From Halosimplex halobium (GTDB lineage Archaea; Halobacteriota; Halobacteria; Halobacteriales; Haloarculaceae), in NCBI RefSeq assembly GCF_051414055.1, contig NZ_JBLKNX010000004.1, forward strand, positions 299,709-363,708: 64,000 nucleotides of DNA, given 5' to 3'. Below, piece after piece: positions 50,578 to 59,530 of the stretch. Position 1 is the stretch's first letter, and each line of letters begins with the position of its first letter. The notes beneath the pieces were generated by a model. The model was not told the origin of the DNA. It saw only the letters and a list, made by a program, of their open reading frames with translations, and searched no databases. Position numbers and translations under genes: made by a program.

Positions 50578-50916
50578 TCAGTCGTCGGCGGCGGTCGGCT
50601 CCAGCTCCTCGCCGACGAACTCCAGCAGCGCCCCGACGCGCTCGCCGCCGGTGTAGCGGACGGTCCCCGACCGGGGGTCGAACGCCACGACCCCCGCGTC
50701 GGCCAGTTTCGGCAGGTGGACGTGCTGGTTACTGATGTGGAGCTGGTCCCGGTCGGTGGCCGCGCTGCGGTCCGCCGCCAGTGCGTCCGTCAACTCCTCG
50801 ACCGATATCACTTCCTCGTCGGTATCCCGGAGGTAGCGAAGTATCTTGCGCCGCTTCGGGTCAGCGACGGCAGTAAGTAATTCCTCGGTCGTGGTGACCG
50901 CACTGTCGGTTTGCAT
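50578..50916 (-). CDS. Winged-helix DNA-binding protein, DUF7344-like
   Basis: This 112-residue protein has a winged-helix fold: ELLTAVADPKRRKILRYLRDTDEEVISVEELTDAL (helices 1-2), then HISNQHVHLPKLADAGVVAFDPRSGTVRYTG (recognition helix and wing), and a C-terminal helix (RVGALLEFVGEELEP). The pattern matches the small haloarchaeal HTH family I know as DUF7344. It is probably a transcription regulator. The ATG at 50916 (MQTDSAVTTTEELL) gives the family-like start; the open frame further upstream is antisense to the leader of the MinD gene. It is divergent from minD (190 bp between starts). Confidence 0.8.
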   Translation of the reverse strand: MQTDSAVTTTEELLTAVADPKRRKILRYLRDTDEEVISVEELTDALAADRSAATDRDQLHISNQHVHLPKLADAGVVAFDPRSGTVRYTGGERVGALLEFVGEELEPTAADD

Positions 50917-51106
50917 TGGTTCCCTCTCCACATTCGCTGTGAAGTCCGCCGCGGACGAACATGGATCTAAATGTGGGTGCCGACCACGGAAGACGGTAGT
51001 GTTGACCCGAATCCTCACACCTCCGCGCCCGGCGCCGCCTCCCGGTCCGGGTTCGCGCACCTGTCGCCGGTCCGAACGTTTTTGGGAGAGGGGGAACCAC
51101 CCCGGG

Positions 51107-51880
51107 ATGATGGTCGAGGCGTTCGCGGTCGCCAGCGGGAAAGGGGGGACCGGCAAGACCACGAGCACGCTCGCGCTGGGGATGGCGCTGGCCGAGGAGC
51201 ACGACGTGACGGTCGTCGACGCCGACATGGGGATGGCGAACCTGCTCTTCCACGCCGGCCTAGCCGACGTGGAGACGACGCTGCACGACGTGCTCGTCGA
51301 GGGGGGCGCGCCCGTCGAGGCGGCCGTCTACGAGCGCCACGGGATGGATGTCGTCCCCTGCGGGACGAACCTCGCGGACTTCGAGGCCGCCGACCCCGCC
51401 CGCCTGCGCGAGGTCGTCGCGACGCTGGCGGCCGACACCGACGTGCTCCTGCTGGACTCGGCGGCTACCCTCTCCTCCCGGGCAGCGGTCCTCCCGGTCG
51501 TGCTGGCCGACCGGGTCGTGGTCGTCCTCGAACCGACGATCCCGGCGCTGTCGGACGGCCTGAAGGTCCAGGAGTACGCGAGTTCGTACGGGACAGGGAC
51601 GGCTGGGATCCTCTTTAACAAGGTGCGCGACGCGGACGCAATCGACCGCATCGCGCCGAAGGCCGAGCGGTACTTCGAGGGGCCGACGCTGGCGACGGTG
51701 CCGGCCAGCGAGCGGGTGCGGGCGGCCCGCCGGAACGGGCGACCCCTGCTGGCCCACGCCCCGGACAGCGAGCCCGCCCGCGCCTACCGCGAGGCGGCGG
51801 CGACGCTGTCGGTCCGTGACGGCGACTCGGGGGCGGTCGCCGACCGCTTCCGCAGCGCGGTCGTCCCCGAGTCGCCATGA
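51107..51880 (+). CDS. MinD/ParA-family P-loop ATPase
   Basis: The protein has 257 residues. The deviant Walker A motif GKGGTGKTT (11-19) with lysine at the second position is diagnostic of MinD/ParA; switch I DADMGMANL and switch II LLLDSAATLSSRA follow. ATPases of this type position cell structures or polar complexes; haloarchaea have several MinD paralogues with different roles. A TATA-like GTTTTTGG about 28 nt before the ATG supports a leaderless start at 51107. The frame is open far upstream through a non-coding leader. Its stop overlaps the start of a 197-residue gene, a likely partner. Confidence 0.88.
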   Translation: MMVEAFAVASGKGGTGKTTSTLALGMALAEEHDVTVVDADMGMANLLFHAGLADVETTLHDVLVEGGAPVEAAVYERHGMDVVPCGTNLADFEAADPARLREVVATLAADTDVLLLDSAATLSSRAAVLPVVLADRVVVVLEPTIPALSDGLKVQEYASSYGTGTAGILFNKVRDADAIDRIAPKAERYFEGPTLATVPASERVRAARRNGRPLLAHAPDSEPARAYREAAATLSVRDGDSGAVADRFRSAVVPESP

Positions 51881-52470
51881 AGCTGCCCGAGGGCCGCCTG
51901 CTGCGGTCGCGGGTCGTCGAGGACCCGCGGACCGTCCTCGTCGACGCCCTGGACCGCGAACTCACGGGCTACGCCGTCTTCGAGCCCCAGGACTCGCTCC
52001 TGCTCGACGAGCGCGGCCGGGGCGTGCTCACCTTCCGCGCGGGCGTCCCGGTCGTGGCCTACCACACCGGGACCGACCGCGCGGGCCCGCCGGCGCTGGC
52101 CGACCTGGCCGCCGAGGGACCGTACCGGCTCGAACTGTTCGCGCTCGCGCCCGCGGAGCTGGCCCCGGTCCACGACCGGACGAGCTTCCGCGTCCCGCCC
52201 GGCATGGCCGCCGAACGGCTCGCCGGCGACCCGGCGCTGGCCGACCGGACCCGCGACGCCGCGCCGCCCGCTCGCCTGTCTGACGGGCGGGGCGGCGACG
52301 CCGGCGAGGCGGCGACCGGTGACGACGCCGGTAGCGACGCCGGCGAGCGCCAGCAGGGCGCGGTCGAGGCGTTCCTCGACGACGCCGAGAAGATCGAGGC
52401 GATCCGCGAGCAGGCCCGCGAGGAGGCCGCCGAGCGGGCCGACGAGTGGGGGTTCGACGACGTGGCCTGA
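51877..52470 (+). CDS. Conserved protein coupled to MinD, unknown function
   Basis: This 197-residue soluble protein has an N-terminal domain of about 120 residues rich in strands (VLVDALDRELTGYAVFEPQDSLLLDERGRGVLTFRAGVPVVAYH in parts) and PAELAPVHDRTSFRVPPG. An acidic linker follows (GGDAGEAATGDDAGSDAGE) with a C-terminal amphipathic helix (QGAVEAFLDDAEKIEAIREQAREEAAERADEWGF) suited to protein binding. I do not recognise the family. The ATGA overlap with the MinD stop makes coupled translation and a shared task likely. Confidence 0.75.
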   Translation: MKLPEGRLLRSRVVEDPRTVLVDALDRELTGYAVFEPQDSLLLDERGRGVLTFRAGVPVVAYHTGTDRAGPPALADLAAEGPYRLELFALAPAELAPVHDRTSFRVPPGMAAERLAGDPALADRTRDAAPPARLSDGRGGDAGEAATGDDAGSDAGERQQGAVEAFLDDAEKIEAIREQAREEAAERADEWGFDDVA

Positions 52471-52557
52471 GCCGCCGGGTCGCCGATGTCGGCCGGCGAC
52501 CCGCAGCCGCCGACGGGAGCGGTGACCGGTTGGGCCGTGGTCGGGCGCTCCGGGTGG

Positions 52558-53949
52558 TCAGACACCCTTGGCGACGCTGTACCACTCGCCGTCCCAGGTG
52601 AACAGGTAGGCGACGGCGGCGCGGATGCCGACGAGGCTGTACAGCGGGAGGACGAGCGGCGTCGCGAGCCACGCGAGGCCCACGTCGTCGACCCGGCCGC
52701 GGCGGGCGTCGCTGACTCGCAGGGCGAGGGCCGCGCCGGCCAGCGTCGCGACCGGCAGCGCGAGCCAGGTCGCCGCGCCGCTGACGACGAGGACGGCCGC
52801 CTTCGAGACAAGGGAGAGCATGAAGACGTTGCCCAGCACCGAGCCCGCACAGAGCAGCGGGGCGAGCAGCGTCCGGTAGTTGCGCGGCGAGCGACACTCG
52901 ACGAGGAGGCCGTGGAGCGTCTGGGCGTAGCCGGTCATCCAGCGCTTGCGCTGGCCCCACCAGTCGGCGACGCCGTGGGCGCCCTCGATGGTCGAGGCCT
53001 GCGAGAGCAGCTCCTCGACGTCGAGGCCGGCCTCGTAGCAGTCGAAGGCGAAGGCGTAGTCCTCGGTGAGCATCGCGGGGTCGTAGCCGCCGACGGCCTC
53101 GAAGGCCGACCGGCGCATCACGACGGTCCGGCTGGCGGCCATCGTGAAGTCGGTCACCAGCGTCAGCAGCCGCTTGCTCAGGTCGCCCAGCACGACCGAC
53201 TCGTAGTAGGCGACCGTCTCGACGAGGCCGTCGGGCTCGGGGACGGTCCGGCCCTGCACCACGTCGCAGTCGTCGAGGCGGGCGACGGCCGTCGAGACGA
53301 ACCGCGGGTCGACCCGCTCGTCGGCGTCGAAGACGGCCAGGTACGCGGAGTCGGTCACCTCGGCGGCGTAGTTGATGGCGCCGGCCTTGCTCCCGGGGTA
53401 GCGGGTGTTGACGAGCACCTCGACGCGCTCCTCGCGGGCGGCGTACTCGCGGGCGCGCTCGATCGACGCGTCGTCGTCGGGTTCGGCGACGACGACCACC
53501 TGGAGGTCCTCGTAGCGGCCGGCGAGCAGGCTCTCGACGCTGCGGTCGAGGACGGCGGCGTCGCGGTGGACGGGAACGACGGCCGTGACGGTCGGGCCGG
53601 TCGCCGGGCGACGGTCGTCGCTCTCGACGGCGCGCTGGCCGAACAGCGCCAGCGCCGAGCAGCCGAACATGCCCGAGACGGACAGACACGCCATCACGGC
53701 CTGGAGGACGGCGATACTGCCCAGCCCGATCCCGAGGACGGTCGGGACCGCGACGACGACGGTCATGCCGCCCTGGAGGTAGCCGGCGACGACGACGGCG
53801 GCGACGAGGGCGACGTACGCCGCCGCGTCGACCGCCTCGCGGGCGGAACGCGGGCGGAGACTCCCGGCCACGGCGCCGACGCGGCCGAGCAGCCGGCGGA
53901 GGCGGCCGGGGCTGGGGCTAACGGTGGGGAGGGTGTTTCGGGGACGCAT
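52558..53949 (-). CDS. Membrane GT2 glycosyltransferase (processive, BcsA/HAS-like)
   Basis: This 463-residue protein has two N-terminal helices (AAYVALVAAVVVAGYLQGG, LGIGLGSIAVLQAVMAC) and a GT2 catalytic domain. TVTAVVPVHRDAAVLDRSVESLL opens it, FDADERVDP is the metal-binding Asp motif, TEDYAFA the acid base, and QRKRWMTG the QxxRW product motif. Helices at the C-terminus follow (SVLGNVFMLSLVSKAAVLVVSG and others). The set of motifs marks a processive polysaccharide or glycan synthase, possibly for an exopolysaccharide or surface glycan. The start at 53949 follows a TATA-poor leader. It converges with the MinD pair. Confidence 0.87.
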   Translation of the reverse strand: MRPRNTLPTVSPSPGRLRRLLGRVGAVAGSLRPRSAREAVDAAAYVALVAAVVVAGYLQGGMTVVVAVPTVLGIGLGSIAVLQAVMACLSVSGMFGCSALALFGQRAVESDDRRPATGPTVTAVVPVHRDAAVLDRSVESLLAGRYEDLQVVVVAEPDDDASIERAREYAAREERVEVLVNTRYPGSKAGAINYAAEVTDSAYLAVFDADERVDPRFVSTAVARLDDCDVVQGRTVPEPDGLVETVAYYESVVLGDLSKRLLTLVTDFTMAASRTVVMRRSAFEAVGGYDPAMLTEDYAFAFDCYEAGLDVEELLSQASTIEGAHGVADWWGQRKRWMTGYAQTLHGLLVECRSPRNYRTLLAPLLCAGSVLGNVFMLSLVSKAAVLVVSGAATWLALPVATLAGAALALRVSDARRGRVDDVGLAWLATPLVLPLYSLVGIRAAVAYLFTWDGEWYSVAKGV

Positions 53950-54089
53950 CGTAGTTCGACGGTCGCACGCCCCTCGCATAAAAATGTTCGTTCCGCTTCA
54001 GGTTCGGCAACTGTGCGGAACCCGCGGTCGGCGTCGCCGGTCCGCTCACGAGCGGGACCGTTTTCCGGTCGCCGGTCGGAGGCAGGGAT

Positions 54090-54467
54090 ATGCCCGACGC
54101 TCCGGACGGACGGGAACTCGCGGTGCGGTTCGCGGACGCGCTCGCGAGCGCGGAGGGGTCCGCGGGCGCGGACAGGCTGTCGGTCGTCGACGAGCGGGCC
54201 GAGCCGGAACCGACGGCAGACGGGACGGTCGCCTGCGCGGTGGCCGCCGGGTCGCGGCGACTCGCCGAGGTGCTCGTCCAGCCCGACCGGGCGCGTATCG
54301 AGTTCCGCGCGGCGCCCGACGAAGCGGCCGCGGCGGCGCGGGACGCGGGGCTGCGCGTTCGGCCGAAGGCGACGCGACCGCCGCGGACGCTCGTGTTCGT
54401 CGAATCCCCCGGGGAGGTCGAGCGGGCGCTCGACGTGGTCGAGGCGGTCGTCGCCGCCCTCGACTGA
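54090..54467 (+). CDS. Conserved haloarchaeal protein, unknown function
   Basis: The protein has 125 residues and is acidic, with helix AVRFADALASAEGSAGADRLSVVDERAE and strands (VACAVAAGSRRLAEVLVQP, ARIEFRAAPDE). A C-terminal segment follows (RTLVFVESPGEVERALDVVEAVVAAL). The alternation of helix and strand resembles a small ferredoxin-like or PAS-like fold, but I do not recognise a family. No cysteines or membrane segments. Probably single-gene, between the divergent glycosyltransferase and a convergent small gene. Confidence 0.65.
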   Translation: MPDAPDGRELAVRFADALASAEGSAGADRLSVVDERAEPEPTADGTVACAVAAGSRRLAEVLVQPDRARIEFRAAPDEAAAAARDAGLRVRPKATRPPRTLVFVESPGEVERALDVVEAVVAALD

Positions 54468-54513
54468 CCGGCGGGGGCCGCCCCCGGCGTCTGCTCGGCG
54501 TTGCGCTCCCCCG

Positions 54514-54777
54514 TCAGTCGCGTTCGGAGCGGGCGGTAGCGGCGCGCTCCTCGGCGTGGTCGAGACACCGGATCTCGCCGGACTCGGTGTCGAAGGCGAA
54601 CGGGTCGCCGGGGGCGATCCGCCGGCCGTCGACTGCGCAGCCGTCGTCGTGGCGGAGGAAGTACCGCCCCTCAGCGCGGCCGGTCTCCAGCCGGCCGGCC
54701 TGAACGGCGAACTTCACGAGCCCCTCGCCGATCTGGGTGCGCTCGGGCGTGTCGGCTTCGAGTCTGATGACGGGCAT
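54514..54777 (-). CDS. Small conserved protein, unknown function
   Basis: This 87-residue protein has a compact beta-rich part: VIRLEADTPERTQIGEGLVKFAVQAGRLE, YFLRHDDGCAVDGRRIAPGDPFAFDTESGEIRCLDH in parts. The C-terminus is a charged tail (EERAATARSERD). Two cysteines (DDGCAVD, IRCLDH) are spaced 23 apart. No family recognised. The start at 54777 (MPVIRLEADTPERTQ) is the natural one; the frame remains open upstream through the divergent promoter of the molybdopterin oxidoreductase but reads poorly there. Confidence 0.6.
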   Translation of the reverse strand: MPVIRLEADTPERTQIGEGLVKFAVQAGRLETGRAEGRYFLRHDDGCAVDGRRIAPGDPFAFDTESGEIRCLDHAEERAATARSERD

Positions 54778-54907
54778 CGCTGGTCGCCGGAACCTACTGG
54801 CGCCGGGTCGATAAACCGTCGGCCGGCCGGCGCAGGCGCCGCGGGCGACGGGCGGGGACGGCACTCTCAGACCGGTCGCTTAGGGGCGGCCCGACCTAAG
54901 GGCGTCC

Positions 54908-55510
54908 ATGGGCGTCAGAGACGTGACCGACATCCACGAGGAGTTCGACGGCGAGCGGCTCCCGCCGGGCCAGCGCGAGACCGACCGATTTCCGGTCCTC
55001 TCGCTGAGCGAGACCCCCGACTTCGACCCCGACGACTGGGAGTTCACCGTCCGCGGCGCCGTCGACGAGGAGCTGACCTACTCGTGGGACGAGTTCCGCG
55101 AGTTGCCGACCGAGACCCAACGGCAGGACTTCCACTGCGTGACTGGCTGGAGCCGCTTCGACAACGAGTTCCGCGGCGTCCCGTTCCCGGAGATCGCCGA
55201 GCGCGCCGGCGTCGACGACGACGCCGTCCACGTCATGTTCGGCGCGATGGACGGCTACTCGACGAACCTCCCGCTGGAAGAGTGCATGCGCCGCGAGGTG
55301 CTGTTCGTCCGCGAGTTCGACGGCGACCCGCTCCCCTCCGACCACGGCGGCCCCCTGCGGGTGGTCACCCCGCACAAGTACGCCTACAAGGGCGCCAAGT
55401 GGGTCGACGGGGTCACCCTCCTCACCGAGCCCGAGCGGGGCTACTGGGAGAAACGGGGCTACTCGAACACGGCGAACCCGTGGGCCGAGGACCGGTACAC
55501 GACCGTCTGA
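54908..55510 (+). CDS. Molybdopterin-dependent oxidoreductase, sulfite-oxidase/MsrP fold
   Basis: This 200-residue protein is a single Oxidored_molyb domain. The molybdenum ligand cysteine is in QDFHCVTGWSRFDNEFRGVP, and the later DHGGPLRVVTPHKYAYKGAKWVDGVTLL is the family's conserved C-terminal half. It lacks the dimerisation domain of classical sulfite oxidase and resembles YedY/MsrP-like proteins, which reduce or oxidise small sulfur compounds or protein methionine sulfoxide. No signal peptide is visible, so it would be cytoplasmic. A TATA-like CTTAGG lies about 30 nt before the ATG at 54908. Confidence 0.88.
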   Translation: MGVRDVTDIHEEFDGERLPPGQRETDRFPVLSLSETPDFDPDDWEFTVRGAVDEELTYSWDEFRELPTETQRQDFHCVTGWSRFDNEFRGVPFPEIAERAGVDDDAVHVMFGAMDGYSTNLPLEECMRREVLFVREFDGDPLPSDHGGPLRVVTPHKYAYKGAKWVDGVTLLTEPERGYWEKRGYSNTANPWAEDRYTTV

Positions 55511-55548
55511 GCGGCGGGCGGGGGGTCGACCGGCAGCGAGCCGCTCGC

Positions 55549-56589
55549 TCACCCCGACGACTCGTCGGACAGCCGGAGTTCTGCGACGAGGCGGTTGCTG
55601 ACGACCTGTTCGACGATTTCGAGCAGGCTCTCGTCGTCGGCGGTGTAGTCGGCGAACACGCCGAGCGGGACCTCGCCGCCGGCCATGTCGCGGTGGCCGC
55701 CGGCGGTGCCCACGTCGCCGAAGGCGTCGTCGAGCGCGTCGCCGAGGTGGACGCGCGAGTCGACGGTCCGCCCGCTGAGGTGGATCGACCGGCCGACGAT
55801 GCCGAAGACGATGGCGGTCTCGACGCCCTCCAGCGTCCGGAGGTAGTCGGCGGCCTGCGGGAGGGCGTCGCGCTCGGTCGTCCGGCCGACGTGGGAGATG
55901 AGCACCGCGCCGCGGGTCCGCCGGTTCTCGATGGCGGTGGCGATGGCGTCGAGCGTGGCGCCGGTGACCGACGGGCTGGCCAGCTGGCGGAGCAGGTCGG
56001 TGTCGGCCCGCTCGTGGAGGTAGCCGGCGGCCTCGTACTCGGCGCGGGTCGTCCCGCGGAGGAACTCCAGCGTCTCCCGGCGGATGGCGAACAGCAGGCC
56101 CGTCGCGAGGGGTTCGTCGGGCTCGGCGCCCAGCTCGCGGACGTACTCGGTGAAGATGGTGGCGGTGGCGCCGACCGCCTCGCGGTGGTCGACGAAGCGG
56201 GCGTCGATCTCTTCGGCGGGGTGGTGGTCGACGACGATGTCGACCGGCGTCTCCGGCGGGACCCGGTTGTTCCGGCCGGGCGTCGAGTGGTCGACGAACG
56301 CCAGCAGCGACCCCTCCGGGCGGTCCCGGACCCGCTCGGGGTCGAACCGCTTCAGGTCGATGCCGAGCAGGGTGACGAACGCGCGGTTCTGCTGGTGGGA
56401 TATCTCCCCGCTGTAGCAGATGCGGCGCTCGTCGATGCCGGCCGCGGCCGCGATCCGGCCGAGCGCGAGCGCGCTTGCGAGACAGTCCGGGTCCGGGTTG
56501 TTGTGACAGACGACGGTGATCGCCTCGCCCTCCTCGAGGAGGGTGTGGAGCGCCCGGGCCGGCCGCGCGGAGGGCGATGACTGGGTCAT
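55549..56589 (-). CDS. DHH/DHHA1-family phosphoesterase
   Basis: The protein has 346 residues. DHH motifs are VVCHNNPDPDCLASALAL (I), LAFVDHSTPG (II) and DIVVDHHPAE (III). The DHHA1 domain carries the GGH...G motif in TAGGHRDMAGGEVPLG. The family includes nano-RNases, pAp phosphatases and cyclic dinucleotide phosphodiesterases; which activity this one has cannot be told. The start at 56589 (MTQSSPSARPARALHTLLEE) puts motif I at the expected place; an upstream ATG at 56643 would add a basic leader. It converges with the molybdopterin oxidoreductase. Confidence 0.88.
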   Translation of the reverse strand: MTQSSPSARPARALHTLLEEGEAITVVCHNNPDPDCLASALALGRIAAAAGIDERRICYSGEISHQQNRAFVTLLGIDLKRFDPERVRDRPEGSLLAFVDHSTPGRNNRVPPETPVDIVVDHHPAEEIDARFVDHREAVGATATIFTEYVRELGAEPDEPLATGLLFAIRRETLEFLRGTTRAEYEAAGYLHERADTDLLRQLASPSVTGATLDAIATAIENRRTRGAVLISHVGRTTERDALPQAADYLRTLEGVETAIVFGIVGRSIHLSGRTVDSRVHLGDALDDAFGDVGTAGGHRDMAGGEVPLGVFADYTADDESLLEIVEQVVSNRLVAELRLSDESSG

Positions 56590-56742
56590 CCGTCCGGATC
56601 GACGGCCGTAGGGGACCGACCGGAAAAACGCCCCGGCCGGCACACGCCACGCCGTCCGGTCGGCGGGTCGTCCCCTCGACGCGGTACCGCCGGAGCGACG
56701 ACGCGGACGAACGGGGGTCTCTCGCCGCGCGGCGAGGGCGGG

Positions 56743-58059
56743 CTACGAGTCGCCGGCCGCGAGCCGCGAGAGGTTCCGGTAGACCGGATACAGCGACGCG
56801 TAGACGGGATACGGGAGGTGCCGCGCGACGGTCCGGGCCAGCCGCTCGCTGCGCCGCGGGCCCGCCTCGCTGGCGACGGCGGCCACGTCGACGCCCTCCA
56901 GCCACCGGAAGAACGCGGTCGCGCCGTCGACGGGGAACGTCCGGTCGAGGTCGACGTGGTCCTGGATGTCCTCCCAGTGGAAGCGAGTGTGCTCGTCCAT
57001 CACGAACGCCCGCCGCTCGAAGGCCGCGCGGATCTCGTCGAACGTCCGCTCGTCGGCCTCGTAGCCGAACTCGTTGGGGTCGAGCCCCGCGAGGACGAGC
57101 CCGGCGATCGTCCGGTAGCACTTCTCGCAGTCGTTGCAGTTCCCGCCGGCGTCGTCGTGGATACACGTCCGCAGCGGGAACCGCTCGCCCGTCTCCGCGA
57201 CGTACTCGGCGATGCGCTCGACCTTCTCCTGGCGGGTGAGCTCGAACCCGTCGTGGTTCCCGCGGGTGTGGCCCCAGCGGACGCGGTCGTCGATCTCCGG
57301 GTGCGAGCCCCACGGTTCGTCGAACGCCGCGGTGTGGCTGGCCGCGATGTGGACCGTCCCGAGGCCGAGCGCGTGGGCCAGCGGCGCGCACAGGCCGAGC
57401 AGTCCCAGGCCGTGGCCGACGGAGCTGTACCAGGCGCCGTCGACGTAGCGCTTGTAGTGGGCCTGCAGCATCGGGGTGTCCAGCACCGAGAGGGCGTTCG
57501 ACCGGATGTACCGACAGTCCAGGCCCCGGCGGTCCGCGAACGGTTCGACGTGCTCGCGGAACCCGCGCCAGCGGTCGTCCTCGTCGGGGCCGACGACCCA
57601 CCCCTGGACGCCGATCAGCGTCGGTTCCGCCTCGCGGTGGCGGACGTAGCTGGCGACGGAGTCGACCCCACCGGTGAACAGCAGGCCGCTGTCGTCGAAC
57701 GCCTCGGCCGGCTGCTCGTCGGCGGCCCGGACGACCTCGTCCGGACGGACCGCTCCGGGGTCGACGAACTCGGGGTACATCCGCGCGAGCGCGTCGCCGA
57801 CCTCGTCGAGCGCGTCCAGGAACGCCCGGTCGACCGCCGGCGCCGCCACGTCGGCCCCGTTGGCCCAGGCGACCGGCGCGACGTGGGCCAGCGCCGGGAT
57901 GGCGGCGATCGCTGGCGGCACATCCGAGATGTCGGCGTCGTAGTCGACGCGGACGGTGTCGCCGGCGAAGAACCGCCGGAGCTCGCGCGACGGCGTGACC
58001 TCGCACTCGATCGTCGACCCCTCGACGGTCGGTTCCCCGACGACGACGGTCATCGACAC
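56743..58059 (-). CDS. PP-loop ATPase-like protein with a cysteine cluster
   Basis: The protein has 438 residues. After an N-terminal domain of about 125 residues, LLFTGGVDSVASYV has the SGGxDS-type PP-loop (with T for the first S), followed by strand and helix LIGVQGWVVG and CRYIRSNALSVLD. HIAASHTAAFDEPWGSHPEIDD is a substrate-side region, and a cysteine cluster C-x9-C-x2-C-x2-C (CIHDDAGGNCNDCEKC) follows, likely for zinc. The plan recalls QueC/ExsB-like enzymes, which adenylate a carboxylate, but the context (divergent FkbM methyltransferase) suggests glycan or surface-lipid modification. Function unproven. The start is the first ATG of the frame. Confidence 0.7.
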   Translation of the reverse strand: MSMTVVVGEPTVEGSTIECEVTPSRELRRFFAGDTVRVDYDADISDVPPAIAAIPALAHVAPVAWANGADVAAPAVDRAFLDALDEVGDALARMYPEFVDPGAVRPDEVVRAADEQPAEAFDDSGLLFTGGVDSVASYVRHREAEPTLIGVQGWVVGPDEDDRWRGFREHVEPFADRRGLDCRYIRSNALSVLDTPMLQAHYKRYVDGAWYSSVGHGLGLLGLCAPLAHALGLGTVHIAASHTAAFDEPWGSHPEIDDRVRWGHTRGNHDGFELTRQEKVERIAEYVAETGERFPLRTCIHDDAGGNCNDCEKCYRTIAGLVLAGLDPNEFGYEADERTFDEIRAAFERRAFVMDEHTRFHWEDIQDHVDLDRTFPVDGATAFFRWLEGVDVAAVASEAGPRRSERLARTVARHLPYPVYASLYPVYRNLSRLAAGDS

Positions 58060-58236
58060 CCCCGTCCGCCCGGTTCGCCGCGGACGCCACAGAGCCGTCC
58101 CACCGACTGATTCGCGTGCATGCTCGTCGTACCCTTGGACGATGTGACGGAATAGTAAATTCGGCGCTACCCGCCCGTCCCTATCCGGTACGGCCCGCTA
58201 GAGAGCGAACGTAGTCGTGCGGAGTGGCTGTAAGCG

Positions 58237-58246
58237 ATATATACTC
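58237..58246 (+). promoter_or_regulatory. TATA box of the FkbM methyltransferase gene
   Basis: GATATATACT lies about 32-41 nt before an in-frame ATG at 58278 and is downstream of the frame's first GTG (58224). Transcription would begin near 58265, so translation from the GTG is unlikely. Confidence 0.55.
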
Positions 58247-58277
58247 ATACGGACTTGCGCGGTGGACACGACCACAG

Positions 58278-59285
58278 ATGCAGCGGGTGGTCTCCAAGCT
58301 ACGAACGGCGCTGTCGAACCCGCGTGCGGCGCTGCCGTACGTCAGGTCGCGCCTGCGGGTGGCCCGCGGCCTGGCCGCGCTCTCGCGGTATCGTCTGGCG
58401 TCACTCTACGTCACCGACCTGCTCGGGGGAACCGACCGGTTCCGGACCCACCTCCGGGACAACGACGAAGACCGCTACCTCGAACTCGACGTGCTGGACT
58501 TCCGGCTGCGGGTGGACGCCCTCGACGAGGGCCTGTCGCGGGAGCTGCTGCGCGACGGCGTCAGGGAGCCGCTGGCGACGGAGGCCTACCGCCGGGAGCT
58601 CGCTCGACTGGAGGACGACCGCGGGCCGCTGACGGTGGTCGACGTGGGCGCGAACATCGGCTACTTCGCCCTCCAGTACCCGGCGCTGAGCCGGCGCGAC
58701 GGCGAGGTGATCGCGATCGAGCCGCTGCCGGACAACGTCGCGCTCCTGGAGGACAACGTCGCGCTCAACGGGTTCGAGGAGTCGGTGTCGTGTCACCAGT
58801 GCGCCGTCGGGTCGTCGTCGGGGCGGACGACGATGCACGTCTCCACGCACAGCAACTGGGGCACCGTCGGCGACACGATGGGGATGGACCACTTCGTCGA
58901 CGAGGTCGAGGTGCCCGTCCGGCGCCTCGACGACCTGCTCCGCGACCAGGGGGTGGCCCTCGACGCCGTCGACGCGGTCCGGATGGACGTGCAGGGCTAC
59001 GAGTACGAGGTGGTCCGCGGGATGTCGGAGCTGCTCGACCGCGGCGACCTCGCGGTGCTCTTCCTGGAGATCCACCCGTGGTATCTGCAGGAGACCGGCG
59101 AGTACGACGAGTTCGTCGAGACGCTCGACGCGGCCGGCTTCGAGCCCGTCTTCGTCGCCGACGGCCGCACCGGCGTCCTCCGCTCGGAGAAGGCGAGCCT
59201 CACCGAGCGGGAGCTCGACGTCGACAGCCTCGACGAGCTGCGGTCTGTCGACTTCACGACCGAGGTCGTCCTCCGGCGGGACTGA
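58278..59285 (+). CDS. FkbM-family methyltransferase
   Basis: This 335-residue protein is a SAM methyltransferase of the FkbM class. Motif I is TVVDVGANIGYFALQY, IAIEPLPDNVALLEDNVALNG follows (motif II), and VRMDVQGYEYEVVRGM and LFLEIHPWYL are the FkbM signatures. Members methylate hydroxyl groups of polyketides or sugars, and in archaea they are common in surface-glycan clusters. The N-terminal 80 residues are helical and less conserved. The ATG at 58278 is preferred because the TATA box at 58237 would make an upstream GTG start impossible. It is divergent from the PP-loop gene. Confidence 0.86.
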   Translation: MQRVVSKLRTALSNPRAALPYVRSRLRVARGLAALSRYRLASLYVTDLLGGTDRFRTHLRDNDEDRYLELDVLDFRLRVDALDEGLSRELLRDGVREPLATEAYRRELARLEDDRGPLTVVDVGANIGYFALQYPALSRRDGEVIAIEPLPDNVALLEDNVALNGFEESVSCHQCAVGSSSGRTTMHVSTHSNWGTVGDTMGMDHFVDEVEVPVRRLDDLLRDQGVALDAVDAVRMDVQGYEYEVVRGMSELLDRGDLAVLFLEIHPWYLQETGEYDEFVETLDAAGFEPVFVADGRTGVLRSEKASLTERELDVDSLDELRSVDFTTEVVLRRD

Positions 59286-59530
59286 GCGGCGAAGCGGTCG
59301 CTCCCGGGGGACCAACCGCCGGTAGGGTCACGCTATCCTGTCAGGAAGCTATCCGTGACCCACACGGGGCGACTCCGCCGCGGGGATCGAGTATTAGGTG
59401 TATCAGGGCTACAGGGGTTCCATAATAGGTATGTAGGTAACCGCTAAGGACGGCCGGCCGCGCGGATCGAGTGTGACCGACCGACGCCACGCGAACGACG
59501 CGAACCGATCGACGCCGGCGGTGGTACGCC

